Assembly: GCF_008705135.1 (NCBI RefSeq)
Contig: NZ_CP023694.1
Span: forward strand, 2,294,001 to 2,358,000
Direction of reading: 5' to 3'
Origin: Streptomyces coeruleorubidus
GTDB taxonomy: Bacteria > Actinomycetota > Actinomycetes > Streptomycetales > Streptomycetaceae
Length of the DNA: 64,000 nt
Part shown: in pieces, positions 1 through 9,106 of the stretch
How positions within the stretch are numbered: position 1 is the stretch's first letter
Layout of the letters: every line of letters begins with the position of its first letter
The notes under the pieces: model-generated
Database searches by the model: none
The model's input: only the letters and a program-made list of their open reading frames with translations
Told to the model about the DNA's origin: nothing
Made by a program: the position numbers and the translations under genes

Positions 1-475
1 TGCGGTGTCCGGTGAGGCGGTTCTTGATGCCCGAGCGGGACTTGGCCCAGGCGTGGACCAGATAGGCCTCGCCGGTGTCCTCGTCCCACAGGGGACACGG
101 GTCGATCAGGCCCTTGCCGGCCTTCACCAGGTGCGGGCGGGTCCAGGGGCCCCTGATCTCGGGGGCGTTGACCTGGAAGATGCCCTGGTCGGGGTCGCCC
201 CAGAAGATCCAGAAGCGTTCGTCGTGGTACCTGAGGGACGGGGCCCAGACGCCGCAGTCGTGGCGGGGTTTCTTGAATTCCTCCGCCGGTTCCAGACGGT
301 CGAGCGCGTGGCCGACCAGCGTCCAGTTCACCAGGTCGTGGGAGTGGAGTAAGGGCAGTCCGGGGGCGCGGCCGAAGCTGGAGGCGGTCAGGTAGAAGTC
401 CTCGCCGACGCGGACGACGTCCGGGTCGGACCAGTCGGCGTCGAGGACCGGGTTGCGGTAGGTCTCGGTGGTCAC
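1..475 (-). CDS. Glycoside hydrolase family 43 protein, N-terminal part (runs off the left edge)
   Basis: About 158 residues of the N-terminus are present. The opening matches the first blade of the GH43 five-bladed propeller: NPVLDADWSDPDVVRVGEDF, where the Asp-Pro near residue 17 is the usual catalytic base position, then a second conserved region with DPCPLWDEDTG. The general acid lies beyond the edge. GH43 enzymes are arabinofuranosidases, arabinanases or xylosidases; no signal peptide is seen, so it probably acts on imported oligosaccharides. The GTG start overlaps the upstream stop as GTGA, so it is the last visible gene of the leftward pectin/arabinan operon. Exact substrate is not decidable here. 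Confidence 0.85.
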   Translation of the reverse strand, partial: MTTETYRNPVLDADWSDPDVVRVGEDFYLTASSFGRAPGLPLLHSHDLVNWTLVGHALDRLEPAEEFKKPRHDCGVWAPSLRYHDERFWIFWGDPDQGIFQVNAPEIRGPWTRPHLVKAGKGLIDPCPLWDEDTGEAYLVHAWAKSRSGIKNRLTGHR

Positions 476-1320
476 GGGCTCACCGCCTTGCGGACGAGGG
501 CCGCCGCGGCGTCCCGGTCGAGGCGGCCGTCGGCGACGACGGTGACCACGCGGCGGACGACGGTCTCGCCCGGCGGGATCGGCAGCCGCTCGCCGTACGC
601 CAGTGAGGAGCCGACGCCCGGGTACTCCTCGGTGCGCACGAACCACGGGTCGCGGCGGGTCTGTTCGGTGGCGCCGGCGAAGACCAGCGTCCAGGTGCCG
701 CCCCTGAGGGCGAGCCAGTCGGCGGGGCGGCCGTGGACCCGCTCCTCGCCCTCGGCCCCGGCCGAGAAGACCTCCGGCGCGGCGGACTCCTTGCGGGCCC
801 GCCAGAAGAATCCGCCGTAGGCCGCGCCCGGTCGCCCGTTGGTCGCGGGGCTGCCGATCGACAGCGGGTCCTTGGTGACGTTGGTGAGGGAGAAGGTGAG
901 GTCCAGCGCCCAGGCCTGGTCGGTGAGTTCGGTCGCCGCGACCGTACGGCGCTCCCGCAGCAGCTCACCGCCCGCCGCCACCCAGCGCAGCTCCTCCACG
1001 AAGCCGTCCGGGTCGCGGAGCTGGAACGCGACGTGCCGCTGGGAGCCGTGGTTGTCCAGCTCGGTCGGGCCCTGGTCGCGGACGTAGGTGCGCCCGCCCC
1101 AGAAGTTGAACCCCTCGACGTCGGGAACGGCGACACCGACGCCGAGGTGGTGTGCGTGGTCGGCGGGGGTCAGCTCGGTGACCGCCGTGCCGGCCAGGGT
1201 GGTGACGGGGTGCAGATAGGGGCGCGGGGAGAGCCGGGCCGGCAGCTCGGGCCGGGTGACGTACCGGCCGACCGGCCGTCCCGCGACACGCAGCACCGCG
1301 GTGTCGTTGCTGCTGGTCAT
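472..1320 (-). CDS. PmoA-family protein (DUF6807-like)
   Basis: A 282-residue protein whose body resembles the PmoA/DUF6807 family, recognisable by the run HHLGVGVAVPDVEGFNFWGG (about residues 50-70) and an all-beta composition. The family is a galactose-mutarotase-like beta-sandwich. Despite the name it is not a methane monooxygenase; it is commonly found beside Gfo/Idh/MocA oxidoreductases in sugar catabolic loci, as here. Its ATG overlaps the upstream oxidoreductase stop (ATGA). A role in handling a sugar or sugar-acid substrate is inferred from context only. The same frame stays open upstream into the oxidoreductase region, but that extension is an antisense-type artefact of high GC. Confidence 0.75.
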   Translation of the reverse strand: MTSSNDTAVLRVAGRPVGRYVTRPELPARLSPRPYLHPVTTLAGTAVTELTPADHAHHLGVGVAVPDVEGFNFWGGRTYVRDQGPTELDNHGSQRHVAFQLRDPDGFVEELRWVAAGGELLRERRTVAATELTDQAWALDLTFSLTNVTKDPLSIGSPATNGRPGAAYGGFFWRARKESAAPEVFSAGAEGEERVHGRPADWLALRGGTWTLVFAGATEQTRRDPWFVRTEEYPGVGSSLAYGERLPIPPGETVVRRVVTVVADGRLDRDAAAALVRKAVSP

Positions 1321-2498
1321 CTGGTGCTCACCTCTTTCGACAGGTGCTCCGAGGCCCAGGGGGCGCCCAGCTCGGAGTAGAGGGAGAGGGTGTCGGCGGC
1401 GGCCGCGACGAGCCCGTCGATGCCGGGCACCACCCGGCGGTTCTCGCCGGGGATCCGGTGCCAGGCGGTGTCCGGCAGCGGCGCCGGGTCGGGCGCGGTG
1501 CGGATGGCCTCCACGACCTTCATGAAGGCGCCGGTCTCCTCCGGCGGGACCAGCAGGTCCGCGCCGGTGGTGAGGTGCGCGACGAGGTTCTCCAGCAGGT
1601 CGGTGCGGCCGTGCTCGAACTCCTCGGGGCCGTGCCCCGCGCGCTGGAGCAGCACGCGGTCCTGCTTGTACCAGAAGGTGATCCGGCCGGTGCTGCCGTG
1701 CACCAGGACGTACGGCTCGTCCGCCTGCTCGGCGCACAGGGTCGCGGCGACGGTGACCGGGTGGCCCTGCGCGGTGCTGACCCGGACGCACGAGGTGTCG
1801 TCGGACTCGATGGCGTTGGCACGCAGCAGTTCGGTCTCGATGCCGGTGACATCCTCGGCGCGGGTGCTGCCACCCAGGGCGAGGGCGGTGGCGACGGCGT
1901 GGGCGAGCGGGTTGGTCAGCGCCCCGTCGATCACGTCGACGCCGTTCAGCCGCCGCTTGCCCGCCCAGGGCGCCCGCCGGAAGTAGTCCTCGTTCCGCAC
2001 CCAGGCACCGGCCCCGCCGAGCCCGGCCAGCTTCCCGATCGCGCCCTCGGCGATCAGCTCGCGGATGGCGGGCACGGCGTGCGAGCCCAGTGACTGGAAG
2101 CCGATCTGGCAGACGACACCGGCCGCGGCGACCCCGTCGGCCATGCGGCGGAACTCCGCGTACGAGGGGGCGGGCGGCTTCTCCAGCAGGAGGTGCACGC
2201 CCCGCTCGGCCGCCGTGAGCGCGAGGTCGGTGTGGGTGGGGATGGGTGTGCAGATCACGGCGATCCGGGCGCCGGTGGAATCCAGCAGGGCGCCGAAGTC
2301 GGCGGACTGCTCGGGCGTGCCCAGGCCGTCGAGCTCCTCCTCGGTCAGCGGCGTCAGTTCGCAGACGCCGGCCAGCCGTACGAGGCCCTTCTCCTGGAGG
2401 CGGCGGATGTTCTCGACGTGCCAGCGGCCGTGGCCCCGGGCACCGGCGAGGACGACAGGCAGAGGTGTGTTCATGGAGTCGATCATGCGTCCGGTCAC
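1317..2498 (-). CDS. Gfo/Idh/MocA-family NAD(P)-dependent oxidoreductase
   Basis: A 393-residue Rossmann oxidoreductase. Near the N-terminus is a dinucleotide fold (VVLAGARGHGRWHVENIRRL), followed by the family-typical CTPIPTH and LLEKPPAPS segment, in which the EKP lysine is the conserved catalytic or cofactor-contacting residue. The GTG start at 2498 is chosen because a strong GGGGAGG site sits just upstream and it overlaps the pectate lyase stop by GTGA; ATG at 2486 and 2474 are alternatives. Gfo/Idh/MocA enzymes oxidise hydroxyl groups of sugars, inositols or glycosides. Pairing with the PmoA-like gene suggests a shared sugar substrate. Confidence 0.85.
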   Translation of the reverse strand: MTGRMIDSMNTPLPVVLAGARGHGRWHVENIRRLQEKGLVRLAGVCELTPLTEEELDGLGTPEQSADFGALLDSTGARIAVICTPIPTHTDLALTAAERGVHLLLEKPPAPSYAEFRRMADGVAAAGVVCQIGFQSLGSHAVPAIRELIAEGAIGKLAGLGGAGAWVRNEDYFRRAPWAGKRRLNGVDVIDGALTNPLAHAVATALALGGSTRAEDVTGIETELLRANAIESDDTSCVRVSTAQGHPVTVAATLCAEQADEPYVLVHGSTGRITFWYKQDRVLLQRAGHGPEEFEHGRTDLLENLVAHLTTGADLLVPPEETGAFMKVVEAIRTAPDPAPLPDTAWHRIPGENRRVVPGIDGLVAAAADTLSLYSELGAPWASEHLSKEVSTR

Positions 2499-3781
2499 GG
2501 GATCCTCCCCGCACCCGCGCCGCGGGCCACGGCCCGGTCGGCCGCGGCGGCGCTGTCGATCCGCCCGTGCAGGCTGGGCGTCCAGCCGACGTCGCCCGTC
2601 AGGTCGCGCTCGCTGCCCGAGTTGTAGGCGTTGTAGATCATGAGCAGGTCAACCGGATAGCCGTTGAAGAGCGTGCCGCTCTGGTGCAGTGCGCTGCCGT
2701 TCCAGCTCTTGACCAGGTCGGCGACCTCCACATGGCCGGGGGCGTGGAAGGCGTTGTTCTCGGCGTGGATCCTCGACTCGGTGGAGACGCCGAGGGAGTA
2801 GCGGTAGTCGTCGCCGGTGATCTCGTAGCGGTTGTTGTAGAGGTGCACCTGGCCGAAGCGGACGCGTGGGGCGCGCTGGACGACCGACTCGAACTCGTTG
2901 TGGTGGAGCGTGACCCGGAGCTTCCCGCGGTCGCCGGTGGCGGTGTCGCCGTTGCCGATGAGCATCGCCTTGTCGTGGTCCGCGAACCGGCTCCAGGAGA
3001 CGGTCACCAGGTCCGAGCCGTTGGTGATGTCCAGCAGTCCGTCGTGGCGCAGGTAGTTGCGGGCGAAGTGGGTGGGCTCCTCGGCGTCCGGGTGGCCCTT
3101 GTCGCTCAACGTCACGTGGTCGACCCACACATGGGTGGCGCCTGCCAGCCAGATCGCGTCGTACGCCGTCTTCCAGTCGCCGAGGCCGCCGGTGTTGGGC
3201 TGCCAGACGGGGAAGCAGTCGTAGGCGTCGCGGATGTCGAGGTTGCGGATGATCACGTTGTCCGCGTTCCGTACCTGGAGGCTCGCGCCCTTCAGGACGG
3301 CCGAGTCGCCGAGCCCGACGATCGTGGTGTTGGACCCGACGGGCAGCACGACCCGCTCGGCCTGCCGGGCGGCGGAGGCCTGGCGGGCCTCCTCCTGCGG
3401 GCCGCTGGGCTTGGCGGCGCCCCAGGTGCGAGGGTCGTAGGCGGCGAGGTACTTCTTCAGGCTGTAGCCGCCGGTGGCGTAGTCGGAGCAGTCGAGCCGG
3501 TCGCCGTCGTCGTCGGTGTTGGCGTCGATGGTCCCGGCGATCTTGATGATCTTCGGGGTGTCGCTGCCGCCGTCGAGGGCGCGGACGAGTTCCGCGCGGT
3601 CCGTGACGGTGTGGACGTGGCCGGCGTCGGCGGCCGCGCCTCCGGTGGTGCCCTCGCCCGCGGAGGCCCAGCCGTCGTTCGCGGGCAGGGTGCCGCGGCT
3701 GATGTCACGGTCCTCCGCGTGGGCGGGGACGCAGAGCACGCCCACCAGCCCTGCCGCGACGGCGAGTTGGCGCAGTCTCAT
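2495..3781 (-). CDS. Secreted pectate lyase, polysaccharide lyase family 1
   Basis: A 428-residue protein with a short Sec signal peptide (MRLRQLAVAAGLVGVLCVPA, cleavage near AHA) and a right-handed beta-helix lyase domain. PL1 hallmarks are visible: WVDHVTLSDKGHPDAEE, where acidic residues bind Ca2+, and the RAPRVRFGQVHLYNNRYE block carrying the catalytic Arg and the Asn ladder. PL1 enzymes cleave polygalacturonate by beta-elimination outside the cell. ATG overlaps the permease stop (ATGA), so enzyme and transporter are co-transcribed. This is the clearest substrate clue for the operon: pectin. Confidence 0.92.
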   Translation of the reverse strand: MRLRQLAVAAGLVGVLCVPAHAEDRDISRGTLPANDGWASAGEGTTGGAAADAGHVHTVTDRAELVRALDGGSDTPKIIKIAGTIDANTDDDGDRLDCSDYATGGYSLKKYLAAYDPRTWGAAKPSGPQEEARQASAARQAERVVLPVGSNTTIVGLGDSAVLKGASLQVRNADNVIIRNLDIRDAYDCFPVWQPNTGGLGDWKTAYDAIWLAGATHVWVDHVTLSDKGHPDAEEPTHFARNYLRHDGLLDITNGSDLVTVSWSRFADHDKAMLIGNGDTATGDRGKLRVTLHHNEFESVVQRAPRVRFGQVHLYNNRYEITGDDYRYSLGVSTESRIHAENNAFHAPGHVEVADLVKSWNGSALHQSGTLFNGYPVDLLMIYNAYNSGSERDLTGDVGWTPSLHGRIDSAAAADRAVARGAGAGRIP

Positions 3782-4674
3782 CCCTTCACCGCCCCCGCGC
3801 TGAACCCGGTGATCAGCCACTTCTGGATGAAGGCGAACACGAGCACGACCGGCACGGCCGCGATGATGCCGCCCGCGGCGAGGGCGCCCAGGTCGACGCT
3901 GTCCGCGCTCATCAGGGTGTTCAGGCCGACCGGGATGGTCTGCTTGTCCTGGTTGTTGAGGAACATCAGGGCGAACAGGAAGTGGTTCCAGGAGTGCACG
4001 AAGGCGAAGGAGCCGACGGCGATCAGGCCCGGCCGCAGCAGCGGCAGCACGACGATCCGGAAGGCCGTCATGCGGTTGCAGCCGTCCACCCAGGCCGCCT
4101 CCTCCAGGGAGTACGGCACGTTCTTGATGAAGTTGCTGATCAGGATCATCGACAGCGGTAGCTGGAAGACCGTCTCGGCGAGGATGACACTGCCGAGGCT
4201 GTTGATCATCTGGAGTTCGGCGAAGATCTCGAACAGCGGGACCAGCAGCAGCGCGCCCGGCACGAACTGGGAGCACAGCAGGGCCAGCATGAACGCCCGC
4301 TTGATCTTGAAGTCGAACCGGGCGAGGGCGTAGCCGCCGGCCAGGGCGACCAGGGTCGTCATGATCAGGGTGGCGACGCCGACGAGCACGCTGTTGGCGA
4401 AGTAGGTGCCGAAGCTGCGCTCCGTCCACACCTTCTCGAAGTGGTCGAAGGTGATCGGCCAGGGCACCAGCGAGGTCGAGCCGGCCGGGCGCAGGGCGAA
4501 CAGCAGGATCCAGTAGAAGGGGATGAGGGTGAAGACCAGGTAGATCCCCAGGGGCAGGTAGATCTGCCAGCGGGGCGCCTCGTCCCAGGCGCGCTTGCCC
4601 TTGGCGGGACGCGGCGGTTCGGGGGCCGCGGGCGCCGGTGCGGGCGCCGCCTTGGTGGCTTCCTTGACGCTCAC
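3778..4674 (-). CDS. Sugar ABC transporter permease, MalG type (CUT1)
   Basis: A 298-residue inner-membrane permease with about six membrane segments. An Ala/Pro-rich N-terminal tail of about 30 residues precedes the first helix. The EAA loop that docks on the ATPase is present as EEAAWVDGCNRMTAFRIVVL. It pairs with the MalF-type permease encoded immediately upstream (ATGA overlap) and is followed by the pectate lyase gene, again with ATGA overlap. The transporter probably imports oligogalacturonides or arabino-oligosaccharides. No dedicated ATPase is nearby; Streptomyces CUT1 systems usually share MsiK. Confidence 0.92.
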   Translation of the reverse strand: MSVKEATKAAPAPAPAAPEPPRPAKGKRAWDEAPRWQIYLPLGIYLVFTLIPFYWILLFALRPAGSTSLVPWPITFDHFEKVWTERSFGTYFANSVLVGVATLIMTTLVALAGGYALARFDFKIKRAFMLALLCSQFVPGALLLVPLFEIFAELQMINSLGSVILAETVFQLPLSMILISNFIKNVPYSLEEAAWVDGCNRMTAFRIVVLPLLRPGLIAVGSFAFVHSWNHFLFALMFLNNQDKQTIPVGLNTLMSADSVDLGALAAGGIIAAVPVVLVFAFIQKWLITGFSAGAVKG

Positions 4675-5606
4675 TTGCTCTCGCCTCCGAACTTGCTCAG
4701 CCGCAGATAGACCATCGAGCAGAAGAGCAGGATCACGAACGCCACCGTGGTCAGGGCCGACGCGTAGCCGAAGTTGTGGGCGTCGACGGATGTGTTGGCG
4801 ATGTACAGCGGCAGCGTGGTCGTCTCACCCGCGGGGCCGCCGCCGGTCAGGGTGTAGAGCAGGTCGACGTTGTTGAACTCCCAGACCGCGCGCAGCAGCG
4901 TGGACAGGATGATGGCGTCCTTCAGATGGGGCAGCGTGATGTGCCAGAACTGCTTGATCCGGCTGGCCCCGTCGACCTCGGCGGCCTCGTAGAGGTCCTT
5001 CGAGACGGACTGGAGGTCGGCGAGGATGAGGATCGCGAAGAAGGGCACCCCGCGCCACAGGTCGGCGACGATCGCCGCCGGGAAGACGGTGGAGGTGTCC
5101 GACAGCCAGCTGGTCCCGTAGGAGCCGATGCCCATGTCCGCGAGATAACGGGTGATGCCCGTCTGGGAGTTGTAGAGCAGCACCCAGATCGCGGAGGTGA
5201 GGACGCCGGAGACGGCCCACGGGGAGAAGACCATCGCGCGTCCCAGGCCCCGGCCCACGAAGGTCTGGTTGACGATGAGGGCCAGCGCGAGACCGAACAG
5301 CAGCTGGAGGCCGACCTCGACGAAGACCCACTTGGCGCTGAAGACCAGGGTGTCCCAGAAGACCGGGTCCTCGGTGAAGGCATGGACGAAGTTGTCGAAG
5401 CCCGCGTATCCGTTCCGCCAGGGCTTGGTGGGGTTGTAGTTCTGCAGGCTGTAGTAGAAGACGCTGATGACCGGGTAGGCGATGAAGCCCAGCATGAGCA
5501 GGGCGGCCGGTGCGATCAGCAGGTAGGGGAGCCTGCGCGGGGTGGCGGAGGCACGGCGCCGCCGGGGTGGCGCGGGCGGTTTCGCCACGGCTGCGGCTTG
5601 GGCCAT
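4671..5606 (-). CDS. Sugar ABC transporter permease, MalF type (CUT1)
   Basis: A 311-residue integral membrane protein, with the EAA loop YEAAEVDGASRIKQFWHITL about 90 residues before the C-terminus. It is the first gene of the permease/pectate lyase/oxidoreductase/GH43 unit. In most CUT1 operons the solute-binding protein gene would stand immediately upstream; here 134 bases without a gene separate it from the sugar-acid dehydratase gene, so the binding component is missing from this locus. The upstream gap contains a LacI-type palindrome and GTACGTC repeats. Confidence 0.92.
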   Translation of the reverse strand: MAQAAAVAKPPAPPRRRRASATPRRLPYLLIAPAALLMLGFIAYPVISVFYYSLQNYNPTKPWRNGYAGFDNFVHAFTEDPVFWDTLVFSAKWVFVEVGLQLLFGLALALIVNQTFVGRGLGRAMVFSPWAVSGVLTSAIWVLLYNSQTGITRYLADMGIGSYGTSWLSDTSTVFPAAIVADLWRGVPFFAILILADLQSVSKDLYEAAEVDGASRIKQFWHITLPHLKDAIILSTLLRAVWEFNNVDLLYTLTGGGPAGETTTLPLYIANTSVDAHNFGYASALTTVAFVILLFCSMVYLRLSKFGGESK

Positions 5607-5624
5607 GACTGTTCTCCGATCTCA

Positions 5625-5666
5625 GTACGTCTTGGTACGTCGTGCGTGTGCGCGGGAAGCGCTTTC
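5625..5666. promoter_or_regulatory. Candidate operator region upstream of the pectin ABC operon
   Basis: In the 5607-5739 gap, GGAAGCGCTTTC at 5655-5666 resembles the GAAAGCGCTTTC-type palindrome bound by LacI-family sugar repressors in Streptomyces. GTACGTC occurs twice, at 5625-5631 and 5635-5641, ten bases apart; the same half-site is found in the palindrome upstream of the GntR gene (9107-9119). The GntR product and a LacI-family protein could therefore both act here. This is inference from sequence likeness. Confidence 0.5.
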
Positions 5667-5739
5667 TTCCTGTGCAGGGTCGTGCCGGGTCGTGCTGAGG
5701 TGCGTGGGTGGTGCCGTCGTGCGTGGGTGGCGCGTGGGT

Positions 5740-7473
5740 TCAGCCCGCGTACGGGTCCTGCACCTTGCCCGGACGGGCCAGGAACTCGAAGTCGCAGCCG
5801 GTGTCGGCCTGCGTGATCTGCTCGTTGTAGAGCGCGCCGTAGCCGCGCTCGTACCGGGTGGGCGGCGGTGTCCAGTCCGCTCTGCGCCGCTGAAGCTCCT
5901 CGTCGTCCACATGGAGTTGGAGGGTGCGCGCCTCGACGTCCAGGGTGATGGAGTCGCCGGTGCGGACGAGGGCGAGCGGTCCGCCCACGTACGACTCGGG
6001 AGCGACGTGCAGCACACAGGCGCCGTAACTCGTGCCGCTCATGCGGGCGTCGGAGATGCGGACCATGTCCCGGACGCCCTGCTTGAGCAGGTAGTCGGGC
6101 AGGGGCAGCATCCCGTACTCGGGCATGCCCGGGCCGCCCTTGGGACCGGCGTTGCGCAGCACGAGCACGTGGTCGGGGGTGATGCCGAGCGACGGGTCGT
6201 TGATGGTGCGCTGCATGGTCTTGTAGTCGTCGAAGACGACGGCGGGTCCGGTGTGCTTGAGCAGGTGCAGCTCGGCGGAGATGTGCTTGATGACGGCGCC
6301 GTCCGGGCAGAGGTTGCCGCGCAGCACGGCGACCCCGCCCTCGGCGGCGACCGGGTTGTCCCGGGTCCGGATGACCTCGTCGTTGTGCACCTGCGCGCCG
6401 GCCAGCTGCTCCCGCAGCGTGTCGTGCGAGACGGTCGGCCGGTCCAGGTGGAGCAGGTCCGTGATCCGGGAGAGGAACCCGGGCAGGCCGCCCGCGAAGT
6501 GGAAGTCCTCCATCAGGTACGTCTGTCCGCCGGGCCGTACGTTGGCCAGCACCGGGACCGTGCGGGCGATGCGGTCGAAGTCGTCGAGGGTGAGCCGGAC
6601 GCCCGCGCGGCCGGCCATGGCGATCAGGTGGATCACGGCGTTGGTGGAGCCACCGAGGCCGAGCACGGTCGTCACGGCGTCGTGGAAGGCGTCGGCGGTG
6701 AGGATGTCGCTCAGCTTCCGGTCCTTGTGGACCAGTTCGACGATCGTCATGCCCGCCTTGGCGGCCATCCGGTCGTGCCCGGAGTCGACGGCCGGGATGC
6801 TGGAGGCGCCCGGGACCGTGACGCCGAGGGCCTCGGCGGCGGCGGTCAGGGTGGACGCCGTGCCCATCGTCATGCAGTGACCGGGCGAGCGGGCGAGGCC
6901 GCTCTCCAGTTCCTGCATCTCGCAGTCGCCGATGACGCCGGCCCGCTTGTCGTCCCAGTACTTCCACATGTCGGTGCCGGAACCGAGGACCTCGTTGCGC
7001 CAGTGGCCCGGCAGCATGGGCCCGGCCGGCACGAACACCGCCGGCAGGTCCGCGCTCGACGCGCCCATGAGCAGGGCGGGCGTGGACTTGTCGCAGCCGC
7101 CCATCAGGACGGCCCCGTCGACCGGGTACGACCGCAGCAGCTCCTCGGTCTCCATGGCGAGCATGTTGCGGTAGAGCATGGGGGTCGGCTTCTGGAAGGT
7201 CTCGCTCAGGGTCGAGACCGGGAACTCCAGCGGGAAACCGCCCGCCTGCCAGACACCGCGCTTGACCGCCTGGGCACGGTCCCTGAGGTGCACGTGGCAG
7301 GGGTTGATGTCCGACCAGGTGTTGAGGATCGCGATGACGGGCTTGCCGAGGTGCTCCTCGGGCAGGTAGCCGAGCTGGCGGGTACGGGCGCGGTGGCTGA
7401 AGGTACGCAGCCCTTCGGTGCCGTACCACTGGTGGCTGCGCAGGTCCTCCGGACGCCTCTTCGGTGTGCTCAT
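5740..7473 (-). CDS. IlvD/Edd-family sugar-acid dehydratase (L-arabonate dehydratase-like)
   Basis: A 577-residue dehydratase of the IlvD/Edd superfamily. Three candidate iron-sulfur ligands lie in NTWSDINPCH, MGGCDKSTPA and SPGHCMTMGT, and the C-terminal swivel domain shows GPKGGPGMPEYG and SDARMSGTSYGACVLHVAPE. These enzymes remove water from dihydroxy acids to give 2-keto-3-deoxy acids. The length and the partner gene (a DHDPS-family lyase, ATGA overlap) fit L-arabonate or another pentonate dehydratase rather than the branched-chain amino acid enzyme. Substrate assignment is inferred from the operon. Alternative: xylonate or another aldonate dehydratase. Confidence 0.82.
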   Translation of the reverse strand: MSTPKRRPEDLRSHQWYGTEGLRTFSHRARTRQLGYLPEEHLGKPVIAILNTWSDINPCHVHLRDRAQAVKRGVWQAGGFPLEFPVSTLSETFQKPTPMLYRNMLAMETEELLRSYPVDGAVLMGGCDKSTPALLMGASSADLPAVFVPAGPMLPGHWRNEVLGSGTDMWKYWDDKRAGVIGDCEMQELESGLARSPGHCMTMGTASTLTAAAEALGVTVPGASSIPAVDSGHDRMAAKAGMTIVELVHKDRKLSDILTADAFHDAVTTVLGLGGSTNAVIHLIAMAGRAGVRLTLDDFDRIARTVPVLANVRPGGQTYLMEDFHFAGGLPGFLSRITDLLHLDRPTVSHDTLREQLAGAQVHNDEVIRTRDNPVAAEGGVAVLRGNLCPDGAVIKHISAELHLLKHTGPAVVFDDYKTMQRTINDPSLGITPDHVLVLRNAGPKGGPGMPEYGMLPLPDYLLKQGVRDMVRISDARMSGTSYGACVLHVAPESYVGGPLALVRTGDSITLDVEARTLQLHVDDEELQRRRADWTPPPTRYERGYGALYNEQITQADTGCDFEFLARPGKVQDPYAG

Positions 7474-8381
7474 ATCGACCACCCGGCGGCGATGGCGGCG
7501 ACCTCGGCGCGCTCGCCCTCGGGCAGCGGCCTGCTCGGCGGGCGGACCTCGCGGCGGCACAGCCCGAGGGAGGCGAGGGCCTCCTTGACGACGGTGACGT
7601 TGTTGGCGGAGCCGTTCGCGGCGCGCAGTTCCTCGAAGCGGCGGATCTGCTCCCAGACCTTCATGGCGGCCGGGTAGTCGCCGGAGCGCAGCGCCTCGAT
7701 CATGTTCACGGAGACGGCCGGGGCGACGTTGACGAGCCCGGAGGTGAAGCCGGTGGCGCCCGCGGAGAAGTAGGAGGGCGCGTAGGGCTCGGCCAGGCCG
7801 GCCACCCACACGAACCGTTCCAGCCCGGCGTCCCGGGCGAAGGCCGCGAACTTGGCGGCGTCCGGGACGGCGTACTTCACGCCGATGACGTTCGGGCAGG
7901 CGTCGGCGAGTTCCGCGAGGCGGGCGCCGGTGAGCTGTGCGTTGCGGATGTACGGCACGACACCCAGCTCGGGCACGGCCTCGGCGACGGCGCGGTGGTA
8001 GTCGACCCAGCCGGCCTGCGAGACGTACGGGTGGACGGGCTGGTGGACCATCACCATCCGGGCGCCGAGGTCACGGGCGTGCCGGGCGGAGGCGACGGCG
8101 GTCGGGATGTCGTGCCCGACGCCGACCAGGACGACGGCCCGCTCCCCGGCCTCGTCGATCGTCAACTCCGTGACCAGACGCCGCTCTTCGGGGGTCAGGG
8201 CGTAGAACTCGCCGGTGTTGCCGTTCGGGGTGAGGGTCGTGATGCCGCCGTCGAGCAGGCGGCGCAGCAGGGCCCGGTAGGTGTCCTGCTCGACGGAGCC
8301 GTCCTCGGCGAACGGCGTCACCGGGATCGCCACCACGTCGGCCAGGGCGGCCCGCTGGGTCTCGAACGCCACGCTGCTCAT
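7470..8381 (-). CDS. DHDPS/NAL-family class I lyase, probable 2-keto-3-deoxy sugar-acid dehydratase or aldolase
   Basis: A 303-residue TIM-barrel enzyme. Family landmarks are TPNGNTGEFYAL (substrate carboxylate loop), the tyrosine in VVPYIRNAQL and the Schiff-base lysine in VIGVKYAVPD. Located directly after the GntR gene (ATGA overlap) and before the sugar-acid dehydratase (ATGA overlap), so it should act on that enzyme's 2-keto-3-deoxy product, either dehydrating it to 2-oxoglutarate semialdehyde or cleaving it. It differs from the dapA gene (51208-52092) and the kdgD gene (23613-24578), giving three paralogues of this fold in one window. Confidence 0.82.
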   Translation of the reverse strand: MSSVAFETQRAALADVVAIPVTPFAEDGSVEQDTYRALLRRLLDGGITTLTPNGNTGEFYALTPEERRLVTELTIDEAGERAVVLVGVGHDIPTAVASARHARDLGARMVMVHQPVHPYVSQAGWVDYHRAVAEAVPELGVVPYIRNAQLTGARLAELADACPNVIGVKYAVPDAAKFAAFARDAGLERFVWVAGLAEPYAPSYFSAGATGFTSGLVNVAPAVSVNMIEALRSGDYPAAMKVWEQIRRFEELRAANGSANNVTVVKEALASLGLCRREVRPPSRPLPEGERAEVAAIAAGWSI

Positions 8382-9037
8382 TCCTGACCTTCCTGTTCCA
8401 GTCCCGCCTGGGGGAAAGCACGCTGCACGAAGGACGCGATGTGGGAGTGGAGGGCGCGGGCCGCGCCGTCGGCGTCGCCGTCGAGGGCGAGCCGGAGGAT
8501 CTCGCGGTGCTCGCCGGCCTCCCGCTCCCAGGAGGGCGAGGCGGCCCACGCGACGGCGGAGACGAGGGCGGCCTGGTCGCGGACCTCGTCGAGCATCCGG
8601 CCGAGCAGCGGGTTCCCGCACGGCAGGTACAGGGCGCGGTGGAACTCCCGGTTGGCCAGGGAGCGTTCGGCGGTGTCGGTGGCGGCGTCGGCCCTGGTCA
8701 GCGCGGAGCGGGCGGCCTCAAGGGAAGCCCCGCGGTGCACGGCCCGCTTCAGCGCCTCGGGCTCCAGCAGCAGCCGCACGTCGTAGACCTCGCGCGCCAT
8801 GTCCGCGTCCACCATGCGCACCGTGACGCCCTTGTACTGGCTCATCACGACCAGCCCGGTCCCGGCGAGGGTCTTGAGCGCCTCGCGCACCGGGGTCTTC
8901 GACACCCCGAACTGCGCGGCGAGCTCGGTCTCGACCAGCGCCTGGCCCGGCGTCAACTGCCCGGTGAGGATGCGGTGTTTGATCCCCTCCAGCACGTACT
9001 GCGTGCGGGAGGGGATCGGCGTGGGCACAGAGGTCAT
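8378..9037 (-). CDS. GntR/FadR-family transcriptional regulator of the sugar-acid operon
   Basis: A 219-residue regulator with an N-terminal winged helix (AAQFGVSKTPVREALKTLAG as recognition region) and a C-terminal all-helical FCD-type ligand domain with conserved Asp/His metal positions such as NREFHRALYL. The ATG at 9037 is preferred over the ATG at 9100 because a GAGAGG-like site precedes it and homologues begin near here. It is the first gene of the leftward operon and probably responds to a sugar acid or keto-deoxy intermediate. A perfect inverted repeat lies about 70 bases upstream of its start. Confidence 0.88.
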   Translation of the reverse strand: MTSVPTPIPSRTQYVLEGIKHRILTGQLTPGQALVETELAAQFGVSKTPVREALKTLAGTGLVVMSQYKGVTVRMVDADMAREVYDVRLLLEPEALKRAVHRGASLEAARSALTRADAATDTAERSLANREFHRALYLPCGNPLLGRMLDEVRDQAALVSAVAWAASPSWEREAGEHREILRLALDGDADGAARALHSHIASFVQRAFPQAGLEQEGQE

Positions 9038-9106
9038 GCGCGCCTCTCGGATCTCGCGTCCCTGGGGATCGCGTATCGGATCTCGCGTATCGCGTCTCAT
9101 ATATGA

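Noticed and set aside
472..2514. Single 680-codon frame that would fuse the oxidoreductase region to the PmoA-like protein
   Set aside because: Upstream of 1320 this frame is an out-of-frame reading of the Gfo/Idh/MocA gene; the real genes overlap by ATGA.
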